The notes below the pieces were generated by a model, which worked only from the letters and a program-made list of their open reading frames with translations, was not told the origin of the DNA and searched no databases. The position numbers were made by a program, and so were the translations under genes. Positions 1 to 11,900 of a stretch of 64,000 nucleotides of DNA are shown here, in pieces (within the stretch, counting starts at the first letter, position 1; the number at the start of each line of letters is the position of its first letter). Source of the stretch: Certhia americana (taxonomy: Eukaryota; Chordata; Aves; Passeriformes; Certhiidae); assembly GCA_018697195.1 (NCBI GenBank), contig CM031859.1, forward strand, positions 54,693,411-54,757,410, given 5' to 3'.

Positions 1-2000
1 TCTTTACAGTTATTAGTCCTATTTTATTACAGTCTTTTATGTGCTTATTTTCCTTTTTGTCTTAACAATTAACTATAAAGTTATGAAACCTGCACATCAT
101 TTATTTGTTTGCTGCTACCTGCTTTAACAGGAGTTTTCAGCACAAGAATCACCTGAAATTTTTTGTTTAAAATGTCGTTGCTTCTTTGTCTTGTGTGACT
201 TTGTACATCTTGATTCCCAAGTAATTTATTTTCCTAGCAGGAACCACGCAAACTTGTCATACCTGAGAAAAGAATTGCTTTGTTTACAAAACCACTTCTA
301 AAAGAGCAATTTGAATTTGACCTAGTAAAATATCAAGTGTTTTCTTATCTGTCAGCAATGATATTCTTCTTATCAAGTTATGCAGCCATCAAGACAACTG
401 AGAAGTAGCCTGCCTCTGTGTTATTATGATGGCAAGTATTTATTAGTACTGTGGCTTCATTATTGTCCCTGAAGGCTTCCTATAATTGAAGTTACCACTT
501 TCAACAGCTTAATCACTTGAAGCTCTTTTGATACAAAAATTGCATAATTACCTAATTAACTGGACAAGGGCATAAGTATTTCATATTTCTCTTTGAGAGA
601 AACAATAGAAGTGTCCCTAATGCTAGATACATTTCTGTGGAGTAAATTAAGCAGTGTTATAGGATCCCCTGTAAAATCATGCAGTTCTCCAATTACCCTC
701 GTCACAGAAAGCCTGAATGGGACATTCTTGAGTCTTGCTGACTCAAGGAGCACTGGTTTTGGGAACACTGCTGCTCCTCATGCACACACATAAGCTGGAG
801 CAAACATCATTGAAGTCATCTGGGACCCCAGTAGCAGTTATAAGGCAACTACTTCCTCTGCTTGTGTCATCTCTGTGACACAGCTGCAATTTCAGCTCAG
901 GAAATTTTTCCCAGGCCCTTTCTTCATGCCAGAAAATCTACAAGGCAAACTATGAAATTGTTGGCTGCCTTTCTACCATAAGTTTTTTATGTAGCTAATT
1001 TTCAGGCTTTTTGAAGGTGTCTGTCCCCAGTCTTTACGAAGGTAAAAAACCTTTTTTCAGTTACCAGCAAAATTACAGTTAAACTTGATGATCCTTAATA
1101 TCTTTCCAACATTAATGATTCTTTCCTTCTATGAAAACAACATATCTGATGACATGACTTCAATAGAAGAGTGCACTTATGCTACACACAGTGCTGACTT
1201 TACGCAGTGCTTTTGCATCATGGGTGAGAAATGTGTGGAGACCAGCTACTTAGACATAGGTTAGAAATACTAAACGTTGTCTGGGACCATTAAACAACAT
1301 TATTGCAAAAGCTACTCTTTCAGCTGGGATAGGAAAGAGCCATGTAGGTGAATGTATTTTCCCCCTTTATTCTGTAATTTCACTCATTATTTTCTCTTTT
1401 GAATATTCATTCATGATGATTTTGGCTTGGCGCTTTGAATCAGTATTTGCCTGAATGCAAAATGGATAGAAAAAATTGCCAACTTATAGAAAGGCATTTG
1501 CTTTTGTCTTTGGTACCACAAGATACAGAATATCAGAGAATCAAGCCCTAAAGTCCTGCTTAGCAGATAAGAAGAGCCTGTTTGCCATAGGAGAGCCTGT
1601 TTTACCAGCTCAGCTACACCTTTTCTCACTTCTTTCTTCATTATCTCTATTTGGCCAAATTGAAGAGAACAGAGTTGAATAAAACAAAAAGCACATACAG
1701 GCCAATGGAGACCCTTGAATATTACTTGTACCTGAAATTAATTTACTCTGGCCACCTGAGAGTGTTTATCCACTTAGGGAGCAGGAAAAGCACCATGTCC
1801 GACCTAGCCCAGCAAGACTAGAAGAACAGGGCTCACATGCAAAAGATGGGCAATGAATGTATTCATTCCTATTTTAGCAGCACCTGTGGGGCTGGGATCC
1901 TGATGTGCTGTACAAACACTGAGCAAAGGTACCTTCCACCTGCAAGAGCTAGCAGCCTAAGGAGGCAAGAGAAACAAAGGCAGGAGGCTACACACAAAAG
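1..2000. other. unique AT-rich noncoding DNA
   Basis: No convincing exon, RNA gene or recognisable repeat is visible. Open frames are at most about 75 codons, overlap on both strands and carry no motif I know. It is probably intergenic or intronic. Confidence 0.6.
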
Positions 2001-2063
2001 GGGAGGTTGTACTAGATGACCTTTAAAGGTCCCTTACAACCCAAACTACCCTGTAAGTCTATG
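2001..2063 (+). mobile_element. CR1 LINE 3' tail fragment
   Basis: The segment carries the CR1 terminal signature: 'gttgtactagatgacc', then 'aaaggtccctt', 'acaaccc' and a closing 'tctatg'. Only the last roughly 60 bases of the element remain. The upstream sequence does not continue as CR1, so this is a heavily 5'-truncated insertion or the remainder of one. It has no coding capacity. Subfamily cannot be judged from so short a piece. Confidence 0.75.
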
Positions 2064-3892
2064 AAAACACAATGTAAGTGTGAGCCTATAGTTATATTTC
2101 AGTCTCAGGGTCTGCAGACCTGAGTGAGGAAGTGTTGTGAAGTGTTGGCCTTTCTCCCATGGTCCCACAGCTAAATGTAAAGCTGCAGAGAGCTCTGCTC
2201 CTGATGTTGCTGTTATTGATGGTGCTGCACAGGACACAGATAGTATTATCTGTGCAGGTCTTCTTTTAGGAAAATATTGTTCTCTGAAAAGTCCACTGTG
2301 TTAAACATGCAAGCAACACACAGTCCCTTCAACATTTTTTATCAGGGCTGCCACCAGACAAAAGTAGTAGGGTTACCAATGCAGCTTAGCCCATGTGTAT
2401 CCTGAATCCCAAACAATGAAAAGAGGTCTGAACAACCCTATGACTGCCAGAGGGGCCTGCCACCACAAAAAATCAGACAGTAACCACATCCATCAAAGCA
2501 CAAGTCAATAATCTTTTGCTTACTATGAGCTCAAAGCCCTCTTGAACTTCATATATTTTTTTTAAATCGGATTGTGATTGAACACACGCTGCAAAAACAG
2601 CACATCAAAGTGCCACCTTAGATCTTGAATGTCCATAAACTTTCCATGACAGCAGCAGAGGAAACTGTCTCCTGGCACTGCACATTAAGTTCCTGCAGAG
2701 TTAAGGCCTGACTTTTCTAGTGCTTTGCTCATACACTATGCTCTGTTTTAGGTAAAACCTACCCATGCTACAGGGGAGATACCAGGAAATATTAATGTAA
2801 GTATTCACAGTGTGGATAAAAAAAATTGCTTCAAACAGAACAACAAGCAACAGTCACCCAAGGACAAGGGAAAGGACAGCGGGTTCATTTGGCTACCCAT
2901 CAAGGCCTTAGTGCAGTTACACAGTGAGATCTTGCTGTGTTATTATGTCTTCATTAAACTGAGTTTGGGTTTATGTTGTTGGATTCTCTACAAACTTGTG
3001 GACATAATAGCATAATTAAATTAAGAAATTAATTTATGTAAATACAAATAGAAGTTTATTATATTGTTATTGCTCCTGTTACCAAATTCAGAACTTTGCT
3101 ATCTTGGCCAGCTTTCCTTGCTGGCCAATTGCTTTTTGTCAAAATCTTCTGCAGTGGGTTTTTTGGTCAGAAAAATAAAATCTCACCCCCTCTGCAGACC
3201 TCTGCATTTAATAGGTGCATGCTCTCAAAATCTGACTTCTGCTTTTTTGAAGGATGTGACAAAATTCTCTGGACACAGATGCCAAGATGGCACTAAACAC
3301 ATAACTGAGGCTTGCTGCATTTTGATGATGGAGTGTCACATGCTGCCAAGCTGTCTCTATACAAAATCATTTATACAGTAATAGCAGCTGAGATGTGAAA
3401 CACAGATTAGACAACTTGTAGTTTTGAGGTGTTTTTTCTTCTGAAGGTCTGATATGAAAAGAGAAATCTGGAGAAAAGGTAGAATAAACTGCTGATACGA
3501 TGTTGTTTTTCCCTTTTTGGGAGAGTAGAAAGATTGGGAAACGTTTCAATTCTTCACTACTGCAGATAAAATGTATAAAAGATCAGAGCAAAACTCAAAG
3601 TGAGAGTCTTCAGATCCCATATTGTTTAGAGAAGTTACAAGGAAAAGGGTTTATTATGAAGGCATTACAAAGATTATCTTCTTGAATAACATGTTTGATT
3701 TTATTGTGTTTGTATATTCAATGCCTAATTTTGCCTCCAACTACAGCATTTTGCCTGTGATGATAAAGTACTATTTAGGTACAAAAGACTACTAGAAAGT
3801 CTGGTATCATACCAGTATTACTCTCAAACCTCAAGGCTGAGCTAACCTCATTGGAGTACATATACCGAGATATCCTTTTCCAGACAATTTTC
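2064..3892. other. unique noncoding DNA
   Basis: AT-rich sequence with no repeat or exon that I can support. The open frame at 3064-3381 (105 codons, plus strand) has a leucine-rich start and no recognisable domain, and I regard it as chance. Confidence 0.55.
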
Positions 3893-4802
3893 TAGGTCCA
3901 GTCTTATTAAACTTGTTTACCAATGACCTGGACAAAGTGATGGAATTTACCCTCAGTCAGTTTGGGGATCATATGAAACTGGGGCAGTGGCAAATACACC
4001 TGAAGACTGTGCTGCTATTCAGCCAGACCTTGACAGGCTGGAAAATTGAGTGGAGAGAAGCTTAATGAGGTTCAACAAGGATAAGAGTAGGATCCTGCAC
4101 GTTGAGAGGAATAACCCCAAGTACCCACACAGGCTGGGAGTGACCTTCAAGAGAGCAGCTCTGTGGAGAAGGACCTGGCAGTCTTCATGGATGACCAGTG
4201 CCCTGTGATCAGGAGGGCCAGTGTTATCCTGGGGTGGATTGGGAAGAGTGTGACCAGCAGGTTGAGGGAGGTGATCCTGCCCCTCGACTCAGACCTAGTG
4301 AGGGTACACTTGAAAAGCACTCTCCATTTCTAGACTCTTCAGTACAAGAAAGAAAAGATGTGACTGGAGAGGGTCCAGTAGGGAGCCAGGAAGATGATGA
4401 GGAATCTGGAGCTTTGCTCTTATGAGACATGGTAGGAACTGGGCCTGTTTAGTCCAGAGAAGAGAGGACTGAGAGGGAATACAATCAATACATACAAATA
4501 TCTCAAAGGCAGGTGCCGAGAGGATAGTGTGCAGGTGCCAAACTATTTTCAGTGGTGCCCAGCAACAAGACAAGGTGCAATGGCCATAAACTAAAATACA
4601 AGTTTCACCTCAACATGAGAAGAACTTCTTTTCCTTAGGGGTGGCAGAGCTCCAAAGCAGGCTGCCCAGGAGTCTCCCTCTCTGGAGACATTCAGAACCC
4701 TCTAGGACACATTCCTGTGTCACAGCTCTAGGTGACTCTGTCTTTGCAGAGGTAGGACTAGATGATCTCCAGAGGTCCTTTCCAACCCTAGTGATTCTGT
4801 GA
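3893..4802 (+). mobile_element. CR1 LINE, 3' 0.9 kb (end of RT plus 3' UTR)
   Basis: A 5'-truncated CR1 retrotransposon. Bases 3904-3933 read L-L-N-L-F-T-N-D-L-D, close to the CR1 reverse-transcriptase motif around 'NIFINDLD'. The order expected for CR1 then follows: 'gacaggctgg', 'tggagagaagc' and 'aggttcaacaagg', the 'ctggcagtcttcatgg' and 'ccagtgttatcctgg' blocks, 'gcctgtttagtccagagaagaga', 'ggctgcccagg', and the tail at 4757-4802 with 'gatgatctccagaggtcctttccaaccc'. Stops and frameshifts break the reading frame throughout, so it is a dead copy. The end lacks multiple clean 8-base tail units, which suggests moderate age. Confidence 0.93.
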
Positions 4803-4911
4803 ACTTTCTTTTAAAGTTAAAAATAAATTATGATGATGTCCCCTATTTGCAACACTTGAATTTTGTTCAGAGAGATGCCAGCAAGCAAATTTACCTGTAA
4901 ATGTAAATTAC

Positions 4912-4953
4912 ATTGGACTATGCATCTACTAATTGGACTATGCATCTACTAAT
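4912..4953. repeat. 20-bp tandem duplication
   Basis: The unit 'attggactatgcatctacta' occurs twice, head to tail, with no mismatch (4912-4931 and 4932-4951), followed by two bases of a third copy. Perfect identity suggests a recent slippage or duplication event. Confidence 0.95.
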
Positions 4954-5599
4954 GCCTATATTTGTCCTTATGCAGAGGAAAAATAATTAAACATGCCTAG
5001 GTATATAAATATGGCATAGGCAGTATGCCATTTCCCTTGCTAACAGGCAAGATATTTCTTGATGTTAGATAAACAAAGTTTCATTTCTTTGACTAGCTAT
5101 TTCATTTTCCCCCACGTTTTCACTTCTGTGGTTATTTTTACCCTTGAGAGATTTTTTGAGTAGGGGATTGTTTCCTTGAATTTACAGTTATTTAGAATAT
5201 TCCACCTCTAAGTGTCCTCAGGCAGACAACCATTAAGGGAAAAGCAGAAAAGAGCTGCTAAATATTCACAAGAATATAAAGGAGCCCCATGAATCCCAGA
5301 GGGGAAGGTGTTAGTTCTCAGCAGAGAATTTTGCATACAGGGAACTAAAGGACAGAAAATACAAGGTACAGCTCCTCAAAGAAACTGTCACCTCAAATCA
5401 TTGCTCTGGGGCAAGGTAACTCAATCAAGATGATTCAACTGCTTTGATGCAGGACAGATCTTCTGAAACTAGCTCTTAAAAGGGAGTCTTCCTTGCTACT
5501 TTATTTTTACGTAAGAGAAAAAACTTAATCCCTCTATGAAGCAACTTGAAAGGCGAGCTGGTGTGTTGAGCTGGCCAGAACATGCTGATCTGATTTATG

Positions 5600-5622
5600 G
5601 ATGTCATCTTGGGGATGACATC
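5600..5622. repeat. perfect 9-bp inverted repeat
   Basis: 'gatgtcatc' at 5600-5608 is the exact reverse complement of 'gatgacatc' at 5614-5622, separated by the 5-base loop 'ttggg'. The arms resemble ATF/CREB-like TGACATCA sites. No function is shown. Confidence 0.85.
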
Positions 5623-7299
5623 AAGACACATTCCCTGCCTTGTGGTCTCAGTGCTAAACTTGCAACAAGAGTCAGAGCCACTGTCATCTTACTGAGGGCA
5701 CAAACCAGTGTGGGTGTCATCACTGTTTAAAAAGGGTCCCAGAGTAACAGCTGAGAACTGTGATTTTCCTAACAGATAAGTCAGGATGGAGCCTGGACAT
5801 ATTATGGGATAGTCCAAGGCAATCAAGTCATGGCCAGTCACCAAGACTTGGACCACAAGGAAGAGAAAATTCTTTGGTTGAGATACGAGATAAAAAAACA
5901 TCTGGCATGCTAGCAGAATTATGAAAATGAAAGACAACCAAGAGACTTGGGTGACCAGCTCAGACAGAAGTCGGGGAGTTTAATTTCCCTCCAATTCAAA
6001 AATATTTTAATATGGTGTTTTGTTCTGCACTAAGAAAGTTGACATTAGAAAATGTGATGCATAATTTAGAGAAAGAAGAGGAGTATAAAAGCATGACAAA
6101 ACCCCCTCTACTCCACTGAGACTTCTCTTTTCCATGCACCATATTCACAAAGAAAAACGATGCAGGGTAGATGTGGCTGAGGACTATGGTCCCCTCTCAT
6201 CTATTGAGATTTGCCTACTCTGTGACGTAAGATACCCTCTGCGTTTAATGCCCACTGTTCACAACACATGAGAGGAAGGTGGCCATGTCATCATGGCTAC
6301 ATCTTCTAAAAATAACTAATTTGCAGCTGGACTGTCTCTCCCACAGTTTGAGCCAGCCTTTAAATGGAATATTAATATTTGTTTTCCTCAAGTTGCTGTC
6401 ATTTCCTTGGGATTTTTTTCAAAGCAGTGACCAGAGCTCATGCAGACATTCTTAATGGAGTTAACCACTGGATTCTGGATAGCAGCAAATACTGTAATCC
6501 AGCTGTATTTTTCTTTTTACCAAGCAGAGCTCTCTGAAGTGAAAGACCTATCAAAAATTCATAAAATACTAAGTTGAATGGAGAAAGGATGAAGAAAACG
6601 TCTTAGGAAAAGAAAAAATTAAGCAATTTGAGATTTCTCAAGGGAAAGTGACAAGGAAAAAAACAAAGAGAAGGGTGGAAGCCTAAAATTATAGGAAGGA
6701 TACAACAGGAGAAGAAGGGACCATCAATACATGCAGCTACAAGAATATGGTAAGGCCAATACTATTCACACTCATAGGAGCATGAAATTATAATTATCAC
6801 AATTCACATAGGACCTTCATAAGCCCTGGAGCAAAGACATTGCCTGTGGAACTATGCTGAACCACTGCTGACCTGTAGGAGAGATATCCTTCTGTCTTTC
6901 CCCTCAAATGCTGTTGTCTAGGAAACTTTAGCAGGGTAATACTATGATGATACGGGTTACACTTAGAGATGATCCTACTGATAATAAACTCCATGAGGGA
7001 ATGTGGCAGGCCAAGCAAACCCTGAAGCTCTGGTCTAGGAATGCCAGTGTAACTGCAGGTTCATACAAGGTGAGCAGAAGGCTGGGGAACAAGATGAAGA
7101 GATTGTATCTACAGTATTATTTGTTGTACTCTGAAGCTATAAACAAACATGTGAGAGGCGTACATTCCAAACTTAAGTGCATTCATCATTATTGTTAGCA
7201 ATAATGATTAAAATAATTCTTTGTACTTCCAATACAAGTGCAAATCTCAGGGAAAAAAATCCTGAAAACATGAGAATATTATAATGAATTTAGCTTAAA

Positions 7300-7450
7300 A
7301 CAAACCCTGTGAAATAGGCACCCTTATCTGCACATTACAGAGGAGGAAATGTTGGCATGGGCAGATTGGAGTTTGCCCAGGGCCAAGCAGGAAACCCAGG
7401 GAACAGATGAATAAAGTCCCAAGCTCATGAATGCCAGCCCTCTGCCTCAG
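7300..7450 (-). mobile_element. MIR-like ancient SINE fragment (probable)
   Basis: Read on the plus strand, the segment follows the reverse complement of the MIR/CORE-SINE consensus: 'accctgtgaaataggca', then 'cattacagaggaggaaa', then 'tttgcccagggccaagcaggaa', then 'cccag...cca.gccctctgc'. The element itself therefore lies on the minus strand. The match is diverged, as expected for an old amniote SINE, and birds keep few such copies. It could also be an L2-type 3' end that shares this tail. Confidence 0.5.
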
Positions 7451-8847
7451 TCACAAGATCATTTTTCCTTTCCTTCTTTTGATAAATTGCAAAGGAATTA
7501 AGTTAGGCAAATCCATAATTATGGGTTTGAAAATAGCCTTCCTGCCATCTCCTAGCCCAGGGTATTCAGAACTACATGGGAACAGAAGTCTGGTAAAGGA
7601 AGTTTCCTCTACTTTCCATGTAGGCCAGGACTGCAGATCAGGTAGTAGATTTAAGCATCAAATTGTGTAGTCTTTATAGGCACAGCCAGCAACAAGACTT
7701 TGAAAGAAGTAGTGGAGCAGACCCAGAACTTCTTTAGATTCACTTTATACTGCAATAATTCATTTTTTAGTTCTCTCTCAGGACCAATACACATTAAGTT
7801 ACACCAGGGAGGCTGTGCTGCTTTGCACAAGAGACCCAGGGAGCTTCGCCATAGAATGAACACATGGTCAGTCTCTTCTTGAAGAAATTTTTGGAGGTTG
7901 GATAAGGTCCAGGATCCTGTTCACCAAGGCAGGACTCAAACATTGCTGATCCTAATAAGTGAATGTTTTTGGCATTAAGCAATTTATCAACAGGTGGAAT
8001 TAGTCATCATCTTCCCTGTTTAGCTTTCAGCCTAATCTGACAGTCATTTCCAGAAAATTCTTATCAGCCCAATCTCATAGGCAAGAAGGGGCAGGAAAGA
8101 TTTATCCTGCTTGTGACAGCATTGCCTGAGATGGGCACCCAGCTGCACAGCCCTGCAGAAACCAGACCTCCATCAGCTCTGTTCAGGTCCACAGCAGACA
8201 CTCAGGGCAGCCTGTCGCTGTTCTCGGAGCAGAGAGCAGCTAAGCGAGCCTGCACTCTGGGAATCATCATAGTGCAGACATTGGCCCTGACTACTCTGCC
8301 TACTGGCAGCATCAGTCCAGTAAGCTTTCACAGCTTCAGGTTTCTGGGCTGGCATTTCTGCACAGCACTGTGGTATGACAGTTACATGTGCAAACCCGTC
8401 TGAAGGCAGGTTGGAGATCTTTGTATCCACCACTGTGTTGGGTGGAGAGTATGCATGGAGACATAAGTGGTACCCATCATGGAAGTGTAAATGTTTAGGG
8501 CCTTCATGCATTTATTTCCAAGACTAAGAGGAGTCAACAGATGGATTCTGTGGATGTTATTTTGGATTTAACAGTCAACAGTGCCTGTCTGATACCTAAG
8601 TCTTCTTGCAGCTCTAACCTGAATCTTTTCACAGACTACTGCCTGAGCCATATCAGAGGTGAAAGAGAGACTCTGGAGTGCAGCTATTTAGATTTCTTGT
8701 CCACTTCTTATCTAAATATATAATTTTATATATCTTCTTCCTTTAAAACTGTGATCCAATAATATCTAATTTGTATTTGTATTTGTAAACTTCTGCACCT
8801 AATGTGTCTTGTACCAGTTTCAAGTTTGGTGCACTTGGTAGCGTTGT
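7451..8847. other. unique noncoding DNA
   Basis: No gene or repeat recognised. Opposed open frames at 8113-8403 (plus) and 8173-8511 (minus) overlap over their length and show no known domain, so neither is called. Confidence 0.5.
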
Positions 8848-8913
8848 TCATGATTTGACTCTCAATGATTTTGAAGGTCTTTTTTAGCCTAAATGATTCT
8901 ATGGCTCTATGAT
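8848..8913 (+). mobile_element. CR1 LINE 3' tail fragment
   Basis: A diverged CR1 terminus: 'gttcatgatttgactctcaatgat', 'ttgaaggtctttttt', 'agcctaaatg', then 'attctatg' and a second degraded unit 'gctctatg'. The paired tail units give the orientation. Only about 65 bases survive and nothing upstream is recognisably CR1. Confidence 0.75.
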
Positions 8914-11900
8914 ATTATTTTTACGGCTTGTTAATAACCAGGCAGAATAATCTTGGTCATTGTAGCATGTGTTAATCTCAGGCTAACCATGCCTGGTACA
9001 AGTCCTATTCTGATTTAGCACCACTGCTGACCACTTGCTGTATCATTCCCATCAGTCAGTTTTGTCATCCACTATTTGATGCTATAAACAGTGCTCTTTC
9101 AGCATCTTGCTGAGCTCTGGTGTGCTTCTGTGTCCATCATCCATTTTACCTAAAATAGAGATAAATTGTGTACACTGGATTTCCCATGTCCTCCACATCT
9201 TTCACAGAAAAAGACTGCTAAGTCAGAGACTCAAATCCAGGACCCAGACTCCTTGATCTCTAAGGTCAGCAAGCCACATTTGACTCATGAAATACCACTG
9301 GGGCTGGTGACATCTCTCTGAGGAGAAACTTGTCACAATAATTTTACTTTTTCACACCTGCAATTAGAATTTTCTTTGCCAGGAGAAAGCATTTTTTTTT
9401 TCACCCACATCCAGCCTAGACAGAAAGAAGAGTACTTAGAGTGCTAAGAAGCAAAACAAAGAGGTTTCTGTGAAGAATCACTCTGCCACACCATAGCAGC
9501 GCCAGAGATGTCTCCCCGCCTGCCCCAGGCAGTGCTACAGAATGGCCCATGTGTCACACCAGCCCTGGGGAGCAGTCAACACAGAGAAACATGACACACC
9601 AAAGGGACAACTCGAACAGAGGGATGTGCTGGTATCACAAAACCAGAATATGGTGCCTCACATGAACTACTGTGGCCTCAGATCAGCTGATGGCATCTCT
9701 GATCAACAGAGCAGCTATCTTTAATCTTTCCTTCTTTAGGATCATATATTAACCATGTGAATGTGATGATAAGCACACCAAGCAGAAAAGCACATCTGCA
9801 GTTGTCACTTGACTAACTACTTCTTCTTTCTCCAACAGTTTCTCAGGTATTCCTCACATGACATCAGGAAAATAATTTTATTTATGCCATTGATAGTTAT
9901 ACCACCTGCAGTGAGAATATTTATCATTCCTGATCTTACATTCATGTGCAGAATTTACTTTCAGCTCTCCTCAAATTAATGTCCGTTTCTAAACTAATCA
10001 TTGGCACTGAATATTTTACAGATGGCAGAAAAGAGAGCAGAGTAGTATCAAGTCCATGAAGAATGTTAAGATGGAAGACTTTAACCTCAGAGGAAAAGGA
10101 CCCGGACAGAACAGTCCATGTTAGGAACAACCAAACTCTGAAAGTCTTTTGAGAAATAATGTTTTACTCTTTAAACTGTACAAAGTAGCTCCTTGAATTA
10201 CTTGCTGAATTAAATACCAGCCATTGTAAACATATTTGGCTGGGTCACAAGATAACAAGTCCAGGACCATTTGATCCACTTTGTGAAAGGACTGTGCAGG
10301 GTGCCCCTTGTAGCAGAGGCAAGGGTGATGAATTGGCACCCTGGGTGCTGTGACAGCAGCTGTAGGGAACAGCATTCCTCATCTCCACGGTCCAGCCACA
10401 GGGCTGCACAGGGAAGCTGGACAGCAGCTGTCTCCCACTGGTTGTGATGGATGTGAGGGCTGTGGCACTGTCTGCTGTGGCAAAAAAAGCAGAAGAAGAA
10501 AAATTATCTCAAGGAGGAAGCCTTGCACAAGTGTTGGCCCCTCTGAGCTGAAACAAGAGCAGGAAGGGCACCTTATGTGGCCAGATCTGAGAGGATTTGT
10601 TGCCATACTGCATGTCCTTGGGGCTTCCTTCCCTTCACCAGGTCTGTGCCATCAGACTGCCACACTGCAGCTCCTAGGTACAGGCTGGCTTCCTGCAGTT
10701 CCCCATGACTGAGTTGCAGAGAGGACTTTTGCCACTACTGAGGACAGTGTCTGCCTGCCAGCAGGTTCTCCTGCACCAGTGAGTCATTCCTGAGTCACTT
10801 GTCCTCTTGCCAGGAAGAGCCAGTCTCCCAGGGAATACAGCAACCTTCCTGGCTGATATAAAGAGACCAGTGGAAAAGGTGAGACATCAGTGTACATTTG
10901 CTCCTAGCAAGGTTTCCTAGGTATTAAACAGTCAGCACATATCAATAATTTGGAAAGAGGTTTAAATTAGCTGCTCAGCTGTTGATTTTATTTCCTTTTA
11001 GGATTCTGAGAAGGAAGTTCTCTATGGCCAAAGTGAGGTGAAATGTTGGGGGAAGATGAGAGGCAGCTGTTTTCAGCTCCAAGGACTTCTGCTGCCAGAT
11101 CAAAATGTTTGTGCCACACAGCATTAATAATGCCCTCTAAGAAGTCTCAGAAGAACAAAGTTCCAGAATAATGAACAGTTTAGCACAATCCTTTTGTTAG
11201 CCTCCTCCAACTGGATTTATAAAACTTTAGATGACTCTCTGTGAACTTTCCTGCTAAAATTCACATTTGCAAAGGCCACTGACTTTACAGAACAAAACCT
11301 TTCCCCTTTCTCTGTTTGATGATGAATTTTCCAGTATAGGCCAAATGACTTCAAGCTTATGTTTGTAGGATCCATTCTGGAGTGACCAGACCAGGAGGGC
11401 ATTGCTTAGAGGTGACTAGTCCAGGTGAAAACACAAAGCCTCCTGTCTTACTTTCAGCAAAACCCCCAAAACTAAAACTTTTGAAGATGAACCTACTCTA
11501 AATTGATTGCAGTGGAATGTTGAATGGGTACATTTAGGAGTATTTATCTGCCCTTTATTCAGGGAATAACAGTGAGATCTTCAGAACATACCATTTGTGC
11601 TAGTTCCTTTCTGACAGAGATGTGTAAACCTGCCCTCAATTACCCTTCAATAGGCCTTTTTGATTCAAATGCCTATATCTTTCTAACAAGATGGAATACA
11701 TATGAGGAGTGCATCTTGGTTTCTGCTCTACTAGGTGATCAAAATAGAAGGTAATGCCAAAGAATGCAAAATCTAGTGATTGCTCCAGAGGAGCTGAGAG
11801 GAGGCTGTTCTTGAGCAAGCAAAGATGATGTAAAACCCACTAATTTGCAAATCTTAAAAAAAAGGTGTCATGAGAAGCAGAACCCCACTAATGTACTGCT

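Larger units (their letters stand above)
4803..7299. other. unique noncoding DNA
   Basis: AT-rich DNA without recognised genes. It holds a short tandem duplication (4912-4953) and a small perfect hairpin (5600-5622), both listed separately. Short frames such as 5536-5730 and 6944-7198 show no family resemblance. Confidence 0.55.

Noticed and set aside
4912..4953. CRISPR array
   Set aside because: Direct head-to-tail duplication without spacers; the same holds for 38662-38709 and 15331-15406.
9210..9290. Possible second MIR-type fragment
   Set aside because: Only one loosely matching block, too diverged to separate from chance by eye.
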